This document shows positions 45,179-54,622 of a stretch of 64,000 nucleotides of DNA, one piece after another. Under the pieces are notes generated by a model. The model was not told the origin of the DNA, ran no database searches, and saw only the letters and a program-made list of their open reading frames with translations. A program made the position numbers and the translations under genes. The DNA comes from Trueperella bialowiezensis (lineage in GTDB: Bacteria > Actinomycetota > Actinomycetes > Actinomycetales > Actinomycetaceae): contig NZ_LR134476.1 of NCBI RefSeq assembly GCF_900637955.1, forward strand, positions 744,001 to 808,000. Reading direction: 5' to 3'. Each line of letters begins with the position of its first letter. Position 1 is the stretch's first letter.

Positions 45179-46003
45179 CTAGCGAGCCGAGCGCGCGGCT
45201 AGCGCAAGATCGTATAGCTCGTTCTTCCGTAGGCCTTCGCGTTTGGCGACGTGTGCGGCGGCATCTTTGAGGCGCAGTCCGGCGGCGGCCAACTCGAGCA
45301 CTTCGGGCACATGCGACCGGGCGTCGCGTGCTTGTGGGCTGGCGCCTTCGACGACGATGACAATCTCGCCGCGTACGTCGTGCGCCCACTCGGCGAGTTC
45401 TGCCAGCGTGCCACGCCGGATTTCCTCGTGGGTTTTCGTGAGCTCCCTGCAGACGGCAGCCCGCCTGTCGGCGCCGAACTCGTCGGCCATGACGGCTAGG
45501 GTTTGCTCGAGGCGGCGCGGGCTTTCGAAGTAGATTGTGGTGCGCGGCTCGGCAGCAAGGGCTGCGAAGAAGCTGCGGCGCTCGCCGTCTTTGCGCGGCG
45601 GGAAGCCCTCGAAGGCGAACCTGTCTGAGGCTAGCCCCGAGACCGCGAGCGCAGTCAAGACCGCCGACGGGCCTGGCACCACCGTCACGGCGACCCCCTG
45701 TTCGGCAGCCAGCGACACCAGCCTGTAACCGGGATCGGAGATCGCAGGCATTCCGGCATCGGTTACCACGACCACCCGCTTGCCCTGGCTGGCGGCGGCA
45801 ACTAGGGACTGCGCGGCGTCGCGCTCATTGTGCTCGTGGTAGGCGGTGACGGGCGCCGAGATCTGCACGCCGAGGCGGCCAGCAAGATTGAGGAGCCTGC
45901 GGGTGTCTTCGGCTGCGATGAGGTCGGCTCCCGCTAGTTCGGCGCGTAGGCGGGGTGAGGCGTCGTCGTCGTTACCGAGCGGGGTGCCAGCTAAAACAAT
46001 CAT
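45179..46003 (-). CDS. rsmI: 16S rRNA 2'-O-ribose C1402 methyltransferase RsmI
   Basis: 274-residue SAM-dependent tetrapyrrole-methylase-fold enzyme. Family motifs are [17 protein letters not shown] at the N-terminus, [32 protein letters not shown] near 84-99, [17 protein letters not shown] near 107 and [12 protein letters not shown]. Length is normal. The rsmI gene lies close to the protein mannosyltransferase gene in mycobacteria (Rv1002c-Rv1003), and both occur in this window, though here 3.7 kb of other genes separate them. Confidence 0.95.
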   Translation of the reverse strand: MIVLAGTPLGNDDDASPRLRAELAGADLIAAEDTRRLLNLAGRLGVQISAPVTAYHEHNERDAAQSLVAAASQGKRVVVVTDAGMPAISDPGYRLVSLAAEQGVAVTVVPGPSAVLTALAVSGLASDRFAFEGFPPRKDGERRSFFAALAAEPRTTIYFESPRRLEQTLAVMADEFGADRRAAVCRELTKTHEEIRRGTLAELAEWAHDVRGEIVIVVEGASPQARDARSHVPEVLELAAAGLRLKDAAAHVAKREGLRKNELYDLALAARSAR

Positions 46004-46177
46004 GGAGCCAGACTACCGCCGCATAGCGCAGGTTGGCACCCAACATGGGCGCGAGCATGAGCGCGTGGGCTGCCCAAAAGTCGAGCCAAGTGCCGCCCGG
46101 AATGCGGACAGGTGTTCCAATATGTGATGATGAGCAACAAATTTTATATACGTACATCTCAATGTTAAGATTTAGAC

Positions 46178-46217
46178 GTGACCAACCGGGTCACAGTGCC
46201 AGCGAAAGCTGGTTTTT
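46178..46217 (+). promoter_or_regulatory. Two hairpins in the leader of the 36-residue ORF, second one terminator-like
   Basis: Hairpin 1: GTGACC at 46178-46183 pairs with GGTCAC at 46189-46194. Hairpin 2: CCAGC and GCTGG (46199-46212) close on a GAAA tetraloop, followed directly by five T (46213-46217), a small intrinsic-terminator shape. The upstream AT-rich block with TTTATATA near 46143-46150 can serve as promoter. This suggests conditional readthrough into the small ORF. Regulation is inference. Confidence 0.6.
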
Positions 46218-46251
46218 CTATGTGAGGAGAAAGGAAAGGAGGGACGCACTG

Positions 46252-46362
46252 ATGAAGAACTGGAAGCTGTTTTCGAACATGAAGGTTACCCGCAACGCTC
46301 TCATGAACGCTGCTCGCGCACACGAGCACGTGGTTCAGGCTGAGCTGCTCGGCAACCGATAA
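46252..46362 (+). CDS. Small ORF, 36 residues, function unknown
   Basis: A short open frame with all the surroundings of a real gene: AGGAGG ten bases upstream of the ATG, an AT-rich promoter-like stretch, a structured leader (46178-46217) and a private terminator (46397-46421). The peptide starts MKNWKLFSNMKV, is basic at the N-terminus and has a likely amphipathic helix (residues about 12-34) with AARAHEHVVQAELL. There is no signal peptide, no membrane segment and no cysteine. I do not recognise it. The frame extends upstream to 46033, but that part overlaps the rsmI start. It could be a small regulator, a cationic effector peptide, or the coding part of a dual-function RNA. Confidence 0.65.
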   Translation: MKNWKLFSNMKVTRNALMNAARAHEHVVQAELLGNR

Positions 46363-46396
46363 CAGATAACAATCGGCATAGTGGCCGGTAGGAAAG

Positions 46397-46421
46397 GCGG
46401 ACAACGGGGTCCGCGTTTTTT
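46397..46421 (+). terminator. Rho-independent terminator after the 36-residue ORF
   Basis: GCGGAC (46397-46402) and GTCCGC (46409-46414) form a stem with a six-base loop, followed by G and six T (46416-46421). It lies 35 bases after the small ORF stop codon. Confidence 0.88.
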
Positions 46422-46522
46422 ATGCCCAAAACCGGGGTAAATTGGGGTTTATGCGAGGTTTTACGCGCGTAAGAGCGTGTCGGCGGGCGGCGGCTCTCCC
46501 CCTTCTGACCCTGCCTTCGTGC

Positions 46523-46597
46523 GTTTCTGCTACCACAGCAATAATGCGGGACTCGACGGCCTCAAACCCCTTCAAAACTGCTTATATAGCAGAAACG
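46523..46597. repeat. Intergenic repeat family A, copy 2 (one core degenerate)
   Basis: The right core AACTGCTTATATAGCAGAAAC (46576-46596) is intact, while the left core reads TTTCTGCTACCACAGCA and has lost the TATAT centre but kept complementary arms. The GC-rich middle with GGGACTCGACGGCC aligns with copies 1 and 3. The arms have changed together, which suggests the stem is maintained. It fills most of the 46422-46671 gap before the metallopeptidase gene. Confidence 0.8.
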
Positions 46598-46671
46598 CGA
46601 GAGTGGACGCCCCCGAAGCCGAGCGAGCCCGCGAAACTCGCCAAACCCGCCGGAACCTATGCCCAGCCAAC

Positions 46672-47040
46672 CTATGCCCAGCCCATGTCCCATAGGGCGT
46701 CTTCCTCGATCCCGAAATGGTGGGCGACCTCGTGGAAGACGGTGATGATTACCTCCTCCGCGACCTCTTCCTCGGTTTCGCACATGCGCAGGGTTGGCCC
46801 GCGGAAAATCCAGATCCGATTGGGTTCGGCGTAGCCGAAAAAGTCCCCGTCGGTCAGCGCGATCCCCTCGTACAGGCCGAGTAGTTCTTCCCCGTCGGAT
46901 TCTTTGAGCTGCTCCTCGGTTGGCTCGTCGTCGATGAGGAACACGAGGTTCTCAAGCTGGGAGGCGAAGTGCTCTGGGATTTCGTCAAGCGCATCGGCAA
47001 CGAGTTCTTCGAACCGTTCGGGGCTCATCTCCACTGCCAC
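46672..47040 (-). CDS. Zincin-like metallopeptidase family protein
   Basis: 122-residue small protein with the zinc-protease motif HEVAHHFG near residue 107 (H-E-x-x-H-x-x-G) and the preceding acidic region, typical of the actinobacterial metallopeptidase family once called DUF1025. No signal peptide or membrane segment. The family is widespread in Actinobacteria but its substrate is not known to me. It follows the SDR gene by five bases, so the two are probably cotranscribed with the aldehyde dehydrogenase gene upstream. Confidence 0.88.
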   Translation of the reverse strand: MAVEMSPERFEELVADALDEIPEHFASQLENLVFLIDDEPTEEQLKESDGEELLGLYEGIALTDGDFFGYAEPNRIWIFRGPTLRMCETEEEVAEEVIITVFHEVAHHFGIEEDALWDMGWA

Positions 47041-47045
47041 GGGAT

Positions 47046-47987
47046 CTACTTCCCCTCCCGCGACTGCACCGCGCGCTCGGCTAGTTCGGCGTCAGCCCCG
47101 CGCGGTTCGCTATCAGCCCCGCGCGGTTCGCTATCAGCCCCGCGCGGTTCGGCATCAACTCCCGAGCTGCGCCCCACGAAATCGTCCATCGTCTGGTTAA
47201 TACCGAAAAAGTCGAGTAGCTTATCGAGCACCGGTACGGGCAGGGCCTGCGCCACCTGAGCCGCTCGCACGAACGGCGGATCGACTTTCATCTGGCACCC
47301 GGCCTCGAGGGCGTCCAGCACGTGCCGCGCAGCGGTGTCGGGGGTGATGATCGGCAACACCAAACGGAATTTCGTTTTCACGCCCTCGAACATGCCGGTC
47401 GAAATATAGTACGGACAGTACAGAAGCGTGTGAACGTTCGATCCGCGATGGCGCAGCTCGGCGCGCAGCGATTGCGCGAAGCCCACGGCCCCGAATTTCG
47501 ACGGCGAATAATCGGCCTGACGCGCCACACCAACCAGCCCTGCCGCCGACGCGATAGTCACAATCGCCCCGCGGTCCCGCTCGAGCATTCCGGGCAGGAA
47601 CGCCTTTACAGTTCGATAGTGGGAGGTCGTGTTGACGGCGAACGTACGCTCCACGTCGGCCTCTGTGACGGAAAGGAAATCCTTGCCGGTCACGATGCCC
47701 GCATTGTTGATCAAAATGTCAACCCTGCCGAACTCCTCGAGCGCTTGCTCTGCGGCGGCAGCAACGGATTCATTGCTCGTCACGTCAACGCACACCGCCC
47801 GCGCCTGCTGGCCGATCTCCTCGGCAACCGCACGCGCCGCGTCCTGGCTCAGATCCCAAACCAGCACGGCTTTCGCCCCGCGTGCCGCCGCACCTTTCGC
47901 CATGAGCCGCCCGATTCCCGAACCGCCGCCGGTCACGACGACGACCGCGCCCGCAATCGGCACCCTACGTTTCAGCACACTCATCAC
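47046..47987 (-). CDS. Short-chain dehydrogenase/reductase with C-terminal tandem repeats
   Basis: 313-residue SDR. The cofactor motif is VVTGGGSGIGRLMAKG (residues 19-34, T-G-x-x-x-G-I-G), with NNAGIV near 90, the active-site Ser region and YSPSK (Y-x-x-x-K) near 160. Sequence after the fold contains a seven-residue repeat EPRGADS in about three copies, coded by 21-base tandem repeats at about 47096-47160. The repeat tail is probably disordered. Substrate is unknown. It follows the aldehyde dehydrogenase gene by 33 bases, so an alcohol/aldehyde substrate may be shared between the two. Confidence 0.9.
   Translation of the reverse strand: MMSVLKRRVPIAGAVVVVTGGGSGIGRLMAKGAAARGAKAVLVWDLSQDAARAVAEEIGQQARAVCVDVTSNESVAAAAEQALEEFGRVDILINNAGIVTGKDFLSVTEADVERTFAVNTTSHYRTVKAFLPGMLERDRGAIVTIASAAGLVGVARQADYSPSKFGAVGFAQSLRAELRHRGSNVHTLLYCPYYISTGMFEGVKTKFRLVLPIITPDTAARHVLDALEAGCQMKVDPPFVRAAQVAQALPVPVLDKLLDFFGINQTMDDFVGRSSGVDAEPRGADSEPRGADSEPRGADAELAERAVQSREGK
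47093..47160 (-). repeat. Tandem 21-bp repeats inside the SDR gene
   Basis: The unit TTCGCTATCAGCCCCGCGCGG on the plus strand is repeated about three times with one partial or diverged copy at each side. The unit length is a multiple of three, so copy-number change keeps the frame and would only vary the EPRGADS tail of the protein. Confidence 0.85.
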
Positions 47988-48020
47988 CTAGCTTCCTACT
48001 TCCCAGTCAGCCACGGGTTC

Positions 48021-49643
48021 CTACTTCCCGGCCAGCCACGGCGGCAGCTTTCGCATCGCCGTAAGAAAACCGCCCATCACCTTTGCCCAGCCCTTATTGC
48101 CAAGCCCGGGCGGCGCGGCCACGGGCATCACCCGCTGCGATACGACGAGGCGCGCGTCCGTGTACTTAGTGATACCTTCAGGGCCGTGCCGGTGCCCCAT
48201 GCCGGATTCCTTCATCCCGCCGTTGATCCCACCGATCGATCCCCAGCCGGCCGCATACCCGTCATTAATGTTCACCATGCCAGCGTCCAGCCGCCGGGCC
48301 AGCGCCTCGGCGCCCGCGACATCCCTGGTCCAGATTGCCGCGTTCAACCCGTACCGCCTTTCGTTCGCTAGCCGCACGGCGTCGTCGTCGGAACTCACCC
48401 GATACAACGAGACGACCGGCCCGAACGTTTCCTCGGCAAAAACTTCCATGTCGGGTGTCACGCCTGTCAACACCGTTGGTGCATACCCCCACAGCCCGAC
48501 GCCGCGAAGCTCCTCGCCGCCAGCCAGCACGGTGGCGCCTTTCGCGCGGGCGTCACTGACGTGGGCTTTAACTTTTTCGAGTTGCGCCTGCGAAATCAGC
48601 GGCCCCATGTCCGCTTCCCAGCGCATTGAGCCCTCCACGCGTATCGCCTTGACCTTGCGAAGGAACGCCGGCACGAAGGTATCCCATGCGCGCTCGTGCA
48701 CGTAGATTCGCTCAATCGAAATACACAGCTGGCCAGCATTTGAAAAGCACGCTTTCACCGCGCCCGCTGCTGCTTTCCCGGGCGGGGCATCCGCGCGCAC
48801 GATCATCGCGTTCTTCCCACCTAGCTCGGCAGAAAAACCGATGAGCCGCTCGCCCGCCTGCCGCGAGATATGCCTGCCCGTAGCGGTAGACCCCGTGAAC
48901 ATCACGTAATCCGCCCGCTCGATCATCGGCGTCCCCAGATCTGAGCCGCGCCCGATCACCACCTGAAACAGATCCTTAGGCAAGCCCGCCCGCTCAAACA
49001 ACGCCTTGACGGCGAGCGCCGTGAGCGGCGTGAGCGAATCCGGCTTCAGCACCACCGCGTTGCCAGCCATGAGCGCAGCAAGGGCATCAGACGCCGTGAG
49101 CGTAAGCGGATAATTCCACGGAGAAATAACAGCGACGACGCCCTTCGGCTGCCGGGTGACCACCGCTTTCGTCAGGATCGGCATCGCCCCTTGTACGCGC
49201 TGATCGGCAAGCGCCGACTTTGCACTTCGGGCGTAATAGCGGGCGTTGATGGCAACATCTGCGATTTCTTCGAAGGCCGCGCCGCGGGATTTTCCCGTCT
49301 CCCACTGGACGAGGTCGAGCAGGGCCTCCTGCTCCGCGAACACGAGATCGTGAAAGGCAAGCATTGCTTGTTTACGACTCTCGAAGTCGGCGGCTGCCCA
49401 GCGCTTTTGCACGCGTCTGGCCACGGCGAACACGGAGTCTAGCTCGGCCACCGGAGTGGTGCTCAGCGCGGCAATCTCGCTGCCCGTCAGCGGCGAACGC
49501 ACGACCAACTTCCCAGATTGCGCGCCGGTTTGCCCTGGGTCAGCGGTTTGCCCTGGGCTGCTGTCGACGCCCGGAAGTGTGCTGGCGACGCCGGGAAGCA
49601 GGCGCTGCAGGGCGAGGCGGCCGCGGCGATCGAGTTCGTTCAT
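48021..49643 (-). CDS. Aldehyde dehydrogenase (succinate-semialdehyde dehydrogenase type)
   Basis: 540 residues from the ATG at 49643 (another in-frame ATG at 49673 is possible; neither has a clear ribosome binding site). NAD(P)-dependent ALDH fold: ISPWNYPLTLTASD near residue 165, GSTATGRHI near 245, the catalytic Glu in FSAELGGKNAM near 265-275, and the nucleophile Cys in NAGQLCISIERI near 305. The C-terminal part contains FGPVVSLY. It resembles the GabD2 group of actinobacteria. It begins about 60 bases from the divergent mannosyltransferase gene and precedes the SDR gene. Confidence 0.9.
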   Translation of the reverse strand: MNELDRRGRLALQRLLPGVASTLPGVDSSPGQTADPGQTGAQSGKLVVRSPLTGSEIAALSTTPVAELDSVFAVARRVQKRWAAADFESRKQAMLAFHDLVFAEQEALLDLVQWETGKSRGAAFEEIADVAINARYYARSAKSALADQRVQGAMPILTKAVVTRQPKGVVAVISPWNYPLTLTASDALAALMAGNAVVLKPDSLTPLTALAVKALFERAGLPKDLFQVVIGRGSDLGTPMIERADYVMFTGSTATGRHISRQAGERLIGFSAELGGKNAMIVRADAPPGKAAAGAVKACFSNAGQLCISIERIYVHERAWDTFVPAFLRKVKAIRVEGSMRWEADMGPLISQAQLEKVKAHVSDARAKGATVLAGGEELRGVGLWGYAPTVLTGVTPDMEVFAEETFGPVVSLYRVSSDDDAVRLANERRYGLNAAIWTRDVAGAEALARRLDAGMVNINDGYAAGWGSIGGINGGMKESGMGHRHGPEGITKYTDARLVVSQRVMPVAAPPGLGNKGWAKVMGGFLTAMRKLPPWLAGK

Positions 49644-49703
49644 GCGCTCGATTCTACGCGTTCGCTCCGACATTCTCGGACGCCGTCCACGGCCGGTAGA
49701 CTC

Positions 49704-51464
49704 ATGCGCGTGACCACGATCCACCTCACTCCCGCTAAGCGCGCCCAATACGAAGACGAGCTGCGCGGCCGCCTCGGCCTTTTCCCGAAAGGCGCCACGC
49801 TCCCCGCACAGATACGACTACGCGGCTGGATCGTCACATGCCTGGCGGCGCTGCTCGCCGCGGTCACGCGCCTGACCCGGCTTACCTATCCGCACGAGAT
49901 GGTGTTCGACGAAACCTACTACGTCAAAGGCGCATACTCGCTGCTGAATTTCGGCTACGAACGCGCGTGGGAAGGCGATGACCAGAACGAGCTGTTCGTG
50001 GCAGGTGACCTCTCCGCACTTAAAGACGACCCCGACCGCTGGGTTCACCCTCCGTTCGGCAAGTGGCTGATGGGCCTGGGCATGCGCATCTTCGGCGACG
50101 ACAACGGCGTCGGCTGGCGGTTCACGACGGCGTTGCTCGGCGTACTGGCCGTGGCACTCGTCGTCCGGATCGCCTTGCGGCTGTTTAACTCGGTGGTGCT
50201 CGCTGGATTCGCCGGCGTCGCGATGGCGCTCGACGGGATGGGGATCGTCATGGCCCGCACGGGCCTGCTCGACAACATCTTGATGTTCTTCGTCCTAGCC
50301 GGCTTTTGGGCACTGCTCAAGGACCGCGACCATTCGCGGGCGAAGCTCGCCCACGCCGTCGCCAGCAATAAGCTACGGATTCACGACGACGGGCGGCTGG
50401 TTCCCGCCGACCCGTGGGCCCCGCGCACCGGCTGGCGCCCCTGGCTCATCGCGGCAGGGGTGCTGCTCGGGCTGTCGTGCGGGGTGAAGTGGTCGGGTGC
50501 GTATGCGGTTGCCGCGTTCGGAATCTTCGCATTCGCGTGGGGCGTGGCCGCCCGCAAAGAGGTCGGCGCAAAGCTGTGGGCGGGCGCGGGCTTTTGGCGC
50601 GAGGGCGTGCCCGCATTCTTCCAGCTCGTGCCGACGGCTCTACTTGCCTACATCGCCGCGTGGATTCCATGGTTAGCCCACCCCGTGGGCTGGGATCGCC
50701 AATGGGCGCGCGACCAGCAGGCACGCAACGCGAACTTGCCCGCCGCAGAGCAGGTGCCGATGCCGATAGACGGCGCGCCCGCCGTCGTCAATTCCTGGCT
50801 CCACTACCACGCCGAAACGATGAAGTTCCATACCGGACTGGACTCCGAACACACCTATCAGTCGTTGCCGTGGGCGTGGCCGCTGCAACTGCGGCCCGTG
50901 AGCTTCTACTGGCGTGCGGGCGAGGATTTACCGGCCGGGTCGTGCCCAGCTGACGACTGCGTCTCTGCCATCACCTCGGTGGGCAACCCGTTCGTATGGT
51001 GGCTGGCGGCGGCCGCGCTCGTCGTCGTGCTATGGGCGGCGATTCGGCTCCGCGACTGGCGTGCTTGGGCGATCCTCGCCGGATACCTGGCCATGTATGC
51101 GCCGTGGTTCATGTACCTGGATCGCACGATCTACCAGTTCTATGCCATTGCGTTCCTGCCGTTTACCGTTCTTGCGCTCACGTTCGGACTGGCGTGGCTC
51201 ACCGGGATGCTGCGGCCGCCGCGCGCCTACCCCCGCCCACTGAATGCGGTGTTCACCCGGATCGGCACTGAGCAAACCGGACCGCACGAGCTGCGCCCCG
51301 CCGTCGTCGACATCCGCCCAGCTGGCCGCCGGCAATGGATCATGGTGGGTGCGGTGACCGGGCTGATCGTAGCCGCAGCTATTTTCTGGATGCCGCTATG
51401 GTGGGGCACCCCGGTTCCGCGCTGGTTCTGGCGGATCCACATGTGGATGCCCAGCTGGATCTAG
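49704..51464 (+). CDS. Polyprenol-phosphate-mannose protein mannosyltransferase (Pmt)
   Basis: 586-residue GT39 membrane enzyme that O-mannosylates secreted proteins. The first extracytoplasmic loop has FDETYYVKGAYSLL (Asp-Glu motif, near residue 73), and HPPFGKWLMGLG follows near 115. Around nine to eleven membrane segments are visible, with a cluster at the C-terminus, and a conserved MPLWWGTPVPRWFWRIHMW ending. The start is the ATG at 49704; the frame is open earlier but overlaps the aldehyde dehydrogenase gene. Neighbour of rsmI in mycobacteria (Rv1002c). Secreted proteins of this window such as the pilins and lipoproteins are possible substrates. Confidence 0.93.
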   Translation: MRVTTIHLTPAKRAQYEDELRGRLGLFPKGATLPAQIRLRGWIVTCLAALLAAVTRLTRLTYPHEMVFDETYYVKGAYSLLNFGYERAWEGDDQNELFVAGDLSALKDDPDRWVHPPFGKWLMGLGMRIFGDDNGVGWRFTTALLGVLAVALVVRIALRLFNSVVLAGFAGVAMALDGMGIVMARTGLLDNILMFFVLAGFWALLKDRDHSRAKLAHAVASNKLRIHDDGRLVPADPWAPRTGWRPWLIAAGVLLGLSCGVKWSGAYAVAAFGIFAFAWGVAARKEVGAKLWAGAGFWREGVPAFFQLVPTALLAYIAAWIPWLAHPVGWDRQWARDQQARNANLPAAEQVPMPIDGAPAVVNSWLHYHAETMKFHTGLDSEHTYQSLPWAWPLQLRPVSFYWRAGEDLPAGSCPADDCVSAITSVGNPFVWWLAAAALVVVLWAAIRLRDWRAWAILAGYLAMYAPWFMYLDRTIYQFYAIAFLPFTVLALTFGLAWLTGMLRPPRAYPRPLNAVFTRIGTEQTGPHELRPAVVDIRPAGRRQWIMVGAVTGLIVAAAIFWMPLWWGTPVPRWFWRIHMWMPSWI

Positions 51465-51563
51465 CCTACCCACCGCGGGCTACTCCATCAGAGTTCGGCA
51501 AAAAGCGACTCTAACCCACTGAGTGGAATTCAACAAGGCTCTCGATGGCAATATCGCCCGTCC

Positions 51564-52640
51564 TTACGGGGTGCGGAGTACTTCGACAGGATCTCGGAAA
51601 GCCGCCAAAATCGCGGATGGCGTTTGGGCGATGATACTGCCGAATACGAGAGTTCCGGCTAATCCAAAGCAAAACGCCGGGGTCGGTAACCCAAGCGGCC
51701 AGATGACTGCAACAATGATGGCAGCCAAGGCAATTCCAAGAATAGCAGCGAGAGCGACTGTGAGTACGATCTGGACTGTGACCAAGCCGAGAAGAAACTT
51801 TCTTGAAGCTCCTAAGGCACGTCTACGGCCAAATTCAACCTTTCGTGAGTTCACCATCATCGCTGAGATGAGACTAACAATGAGTGTCGCTACGATTAGA
51901 GCCGTCCCGACGGTAAGGATGGTGTGGTTCTGTTGGGAATCGTTAATCTTCCGACCTATCTCAGCGATGGCCTCGGACTTTGAAATACTCGTGGTAGCAG
52001 GGTTCAATTCGAGAATTTTCAGAGTACTCGTAACCGCCTTGTCAATTGTATCGACGTCTTCTACTTCTAGCCAAATGGACCGGATCTTTGGCGCTTTACA
52101 GCCATATACCAAAATGGATTGGGGAGCCCTCTTGTGTTCCGGTTCAAAGTAGCCGACGACAGTGAATTGCTGGCCGCCAGCTGTTGATATCAAGCCTCCG
52201 CTCTCATCTAGCCCTAAATTCTGTTTGCTTATACGCGGAGCGATCGCTTCGCACGTGCGATTCGGTATTCGACCCGATGTCAGAGTAATAGGCAGATCAT
52301 CGAAGTCTCCTGTCAAGTAAACAGCTGAGAATCGTCCGCGATCCGGTAGCACTGGATTCTTTACATCGAAACTTGGTGATAGCGACCACACCCGTTGGAC
52401 AGCGGAGATTCTCAGCGGTAGTTCCATACGATCTACTTGCAAAGGATACGACTCTCGTTCATCTACTAGTTCGACCGTGCGGAACTCGGGTTGGTGGAAA
52501 GTTTCTTGGATTTCTTTGACACGATTGCTCGCCTGACCATACTGAAGTACAACAGCCATCGTCGCAACAAGAATTGTGAAGATAAGCAGCCCTGTATGAA
52601 GAAGTGACTGATTCATAGATCGGAAAGCTTCACGTAACAC
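51564..52640 (-). CDS. MacB/FtsX-type ABC permease
   Basis: 358 residues: one N-terminal membrane helix (about 15-35), a large extracytoplasmic domain (about 40-235), then three C-terminal helices (about 243-262, 285-310, 322-345). The segment [21 protein letters not shown] between helices is the conserved coupling loop of FtsX/MacB permeases. It overlaps the ATPase gene by 11 bases. The type acts by mechanotransmission, pushing substrates across the wall side rather than through the membrane, and is used for antimicrobial-peptide export and self-protection. DNA here is AT-richer than in the mannosyltransferase gene. Confidence 0.9.
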   Translation of the reverse strand: MLREAFRSMNQSLLHTGLLIFTILVATMAVVLQYGQASNRVKEIQETFHQPEFRTVELVDERESYPLQVDRMELPLRISAVQRVWSLSPSFDVKNPVLPDRGRFSAVYLTGDFDDLPITLTSGRIPNRTCEAIAPRISKQNLGLDESGGLISTAGGQQFTVVGYFEPEHKRAPQSILVYGCKAPKIRSIWLEVEDVDTIDKAVTSTLKILELNPATTSISKSEAIAEIGRKINDSQQNHTILTVGTALIVATLIVSLISAMMVNSRKVEFGRRRALGASRKFLLGLVTVQIVLTVALAAILGIALAAIIVAVIWPLGLPTPAFCFGLAGTLVFGSIIAQTPSAILAAFRDPVEVLRTP

Positions 52641-53295
52641 GTTCCAACCCCACTACATGGTCAGCACGCTCAGCGACACGGTCGTCGTGGGTCACAACGA
52701 TAACTGAAGTACCTTGTGTTGTTAGGTCATGCAGAACATCCAGAACAATTTTTGCCGAATCTTTATCTAAATTACCTGTTGGTTCATCAGCGAATATTAC
52801 GGATGGATCGAGCAAAACAGCACGAGCGAGTGCAACTCGCTGTGCTTGCCCACCGGAAATCTCCAAAGGCGTGGCAGTTTCCGGCGCAAGCACACCGAAA
52901 GAATCGAGCAAATGGCGCGCACGAGCCTTAAAAGAATTTTCATCGTAGTTCGCGTAGATACACGGCTCGAGAACAGCATCAAGAATGGATCGGTTCGGGT
53001 CGAGCACGAAATCTTGAAACACAAAACCCGTTTGGGTTGCACGAAACCTAGAGCATTCCCTATCTGTCATATTGAGGATTTCTACACCGTCTACGGTTAT
53101 CGACCCTGCATATGGACGTAGAAGTCCCGCAATAATATAAAGTAGCGTCGATTTTCCACATCCGGATGGACCAGTAATAGCTGTCATTTTCCCTTTCGGG
53201 ATTGACATGTCAAAGTCGGTGAAAAGTGGAGCTCTTTTTCTATATCCGAAGCGGATATGCTCCAACACTACCGCTGTTTCTTCAAATTCAGTCAC
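52630..53295 (-). CDS. MacB-type ABC transporter ATPase
   Basis: 221-residue ATPase of the LolD/MacB class: Walker [10 protein letters not shown] near residue 39, signature [19 protein letters not shown] near 143, Walker [13 protein letters not shown] near 165 and the H-loop VVTHDD. It overlaps the permease gene by 11 bases, and the pair matches the usual MacB/YknY arrangement. It energises the permease encoded next to it. Confidence 0.93.
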   Translation of the reverse strand: MTEFEETAVVLEHIRFGYRKRAPLFTDFDMSIPKGKMTAITGPSGCGKSTLLYIIAGLLRPYAGSITVDGVEILNMTDRECSRFRATQTGFVFQDFVLDPNRSILDAVLEPCIYANYDENSFKARARHLLDSFGVLAPETATPLEISGGQAQRVALARAVLLDPSVIFADEPTGNLDKDSAKIVLDVLHDLTTQGTSVIVVTHDDRVAERADHVVGLERVT

Positions 53296-53366
53296 GTTTG
53301 CTCGCTCGATTCTGCCAATTCATCGTCACAGCTCTCTAGATATCTCCCGCTAATACTCGCCTAACT

Positions 53367-54542
53367 TCATTCTGTCTCATCCGCGACGAGGCCATCCTCC
53401 CCGACAAGATCCTCAGATTCTGTCTTGCCCGACCTCGCGGATCTGGTTGACTCTGGCGTCGATGAAGCTTCTCCGGTAAGCCTAATTAAGTCACCCTCCA
53501 CAAGTCCTTCAACTAGGCTTATTCCACCAGCACTCGCAAGCACTGTGACTGATTTACGCTCGCCGTCAGATAACGTGACATACGTCGAACCATCTGCAGA
53601 GGACATGACAGCTGTTGTCGGCACGCCTAGCCCTTCTTGCTGGGGAATTGTCTGGATGTCAATGTTTGCAATGACGCTTTCCTGCCCCGCCAAGAGTTCT
53701 TCGCACAGCGGCTCTTCATGACAGATAGATTCGGCACCATCCTCCGAAAGAAGTGGAGCCACATACCCATCAGCTTCGCCTGTAGATGAAAAGGTTGGGG
53801 TGAATTCACCTACGACACCCGATAACTTGCCTTCGAGCGTGAAGGGGGAGCCTGATGGAATGATCGCCAGCTGCTCTTCAGATGCTTTGATCTCCACATA
53901 AGGCTCACCTGATCGGATCATAATGGGACGATCGGTAGCTGTGACCGCGCTCCCTACCGCAATGTCTTTATTGACATGCACGTACACAGGAGCCTTACTA
54001 AACCACATAATGTCGCCTTTGAGAACGATCCCCGTCTCAGCGTTGCCTAGTGTTTTCTGCCAGGCGCGCACAGCTTTCGACATCGCCGGAGTGAAGACCT
54101 CATTTTCTGCGCACACGCCGTAGCCATTGCGACACAAGAAGTCACGCAGTTGCTGCACATCTGCTCCGGCCTCCCCTTCAACAAGGTCACGGAAGGCAGG
54201 AATGTTACCTTGGCCGACGACAATGGTCTTAAGGTTGACCTCAAGAATTGGCGCCCCCTCATTGAGGGTATCGCCAGAACCGAGAATTGCTGTAATGACG
54301 CCATCATTATGAACCAACGGCCCGTCGACCATGCGCGAGGAAATTGTTGCACTGTAGTTAATCGTCCGGCCAATTTGCTCGGGTTTGACCGTCCAATACA
54401 TTTCTCCTTCAACCGTTTCGGCAGTTGGGGAGCCCGCTTCCATAGCCTCATGCATCGTCCAGCGTCCTAAACCAAATGCCGTTACGATCAGAAGAAGTAC
54501 AGCTCCTCCGAGCCCCACGACGGTTAAATATCTGTTCTTCAT
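53367..54542 (-). CDS. HlyD/RND-type membrane-fusion protein with peptidoglycan-binding domain
   Basis: 391 residues: N-terminal membrane anchor (about 8-28), then an adaptor fold in which a peptidoglycan-binding domain (VQQLRDFLCRNGYGVCAENEVFTPAMSKAVRAWQKTLG, about 130-168, with two cysteines) is inserted where Gram-negative adaptors have a coiled-coil hairpin. The beta-barrel domains follow and the C-terminus is a low-complexity acidic tail. Such proteins link an ABC exporter to the cell wall in Gram-positive bacteria (compare YknX). It lies 71 bases upstream of the ATPase gene and belongs to the same unit. Confidence 0.87.
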   Translation of the reverse strand: MKNRYLTVVGLGGAVLLLIVTAFGLGRWTMHEAMEAGSPTAETVEGEMYWTVKPEQIGRTINYSATISSRMVDGPLVHNDGVITAILGSGDTLNEGAPILEVNLKTIVVGQGNIPAFRDLVEGEAGADVQQLRDFLCRNGYGVCAENEVFTPAMSKAVRAWQKTLGNAETGIVLKGDIMWFSKAPVYVHVNKDIAVGSAVTATDRPIMIRSGEPYVEIKASEEQLAIIPSGSPFTLEGKLSGVVGEFTPTFSSTGEADGYVAPLLSEDGAESICHEEPLCEELLAGQESVIANIDIQTIPQQEGLGVPTTAVMSSADGSTYVTLSDGERKSVTVLASAGGISLVEGLVEGDLIRLTGEASSTPESTRSARSGKTESEDLVGEDGLVADETE

Positions 54543-54622
54543 GAGAAAACTCCTAGCAAGCTAGTAAGGAGAAGAGACCTTAGCGTTATTACACTGCTCA
54601 ATGATTTACACTAGATGAGCGG

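Noticed and set aside
46033-46251. Extension of the 36-residue ORF to a 109-residue protein
   Set aside because: It overlaps the rsmI start region and reads through both leader hairpins, whereas the internal ATG has a strong ribosome binding site.
47093-47160. CRISPR-like repeats
   Set aside because: The repeats are contiguous, without spacers, and in frame inside the SDR gene; no cas genes are in the window.
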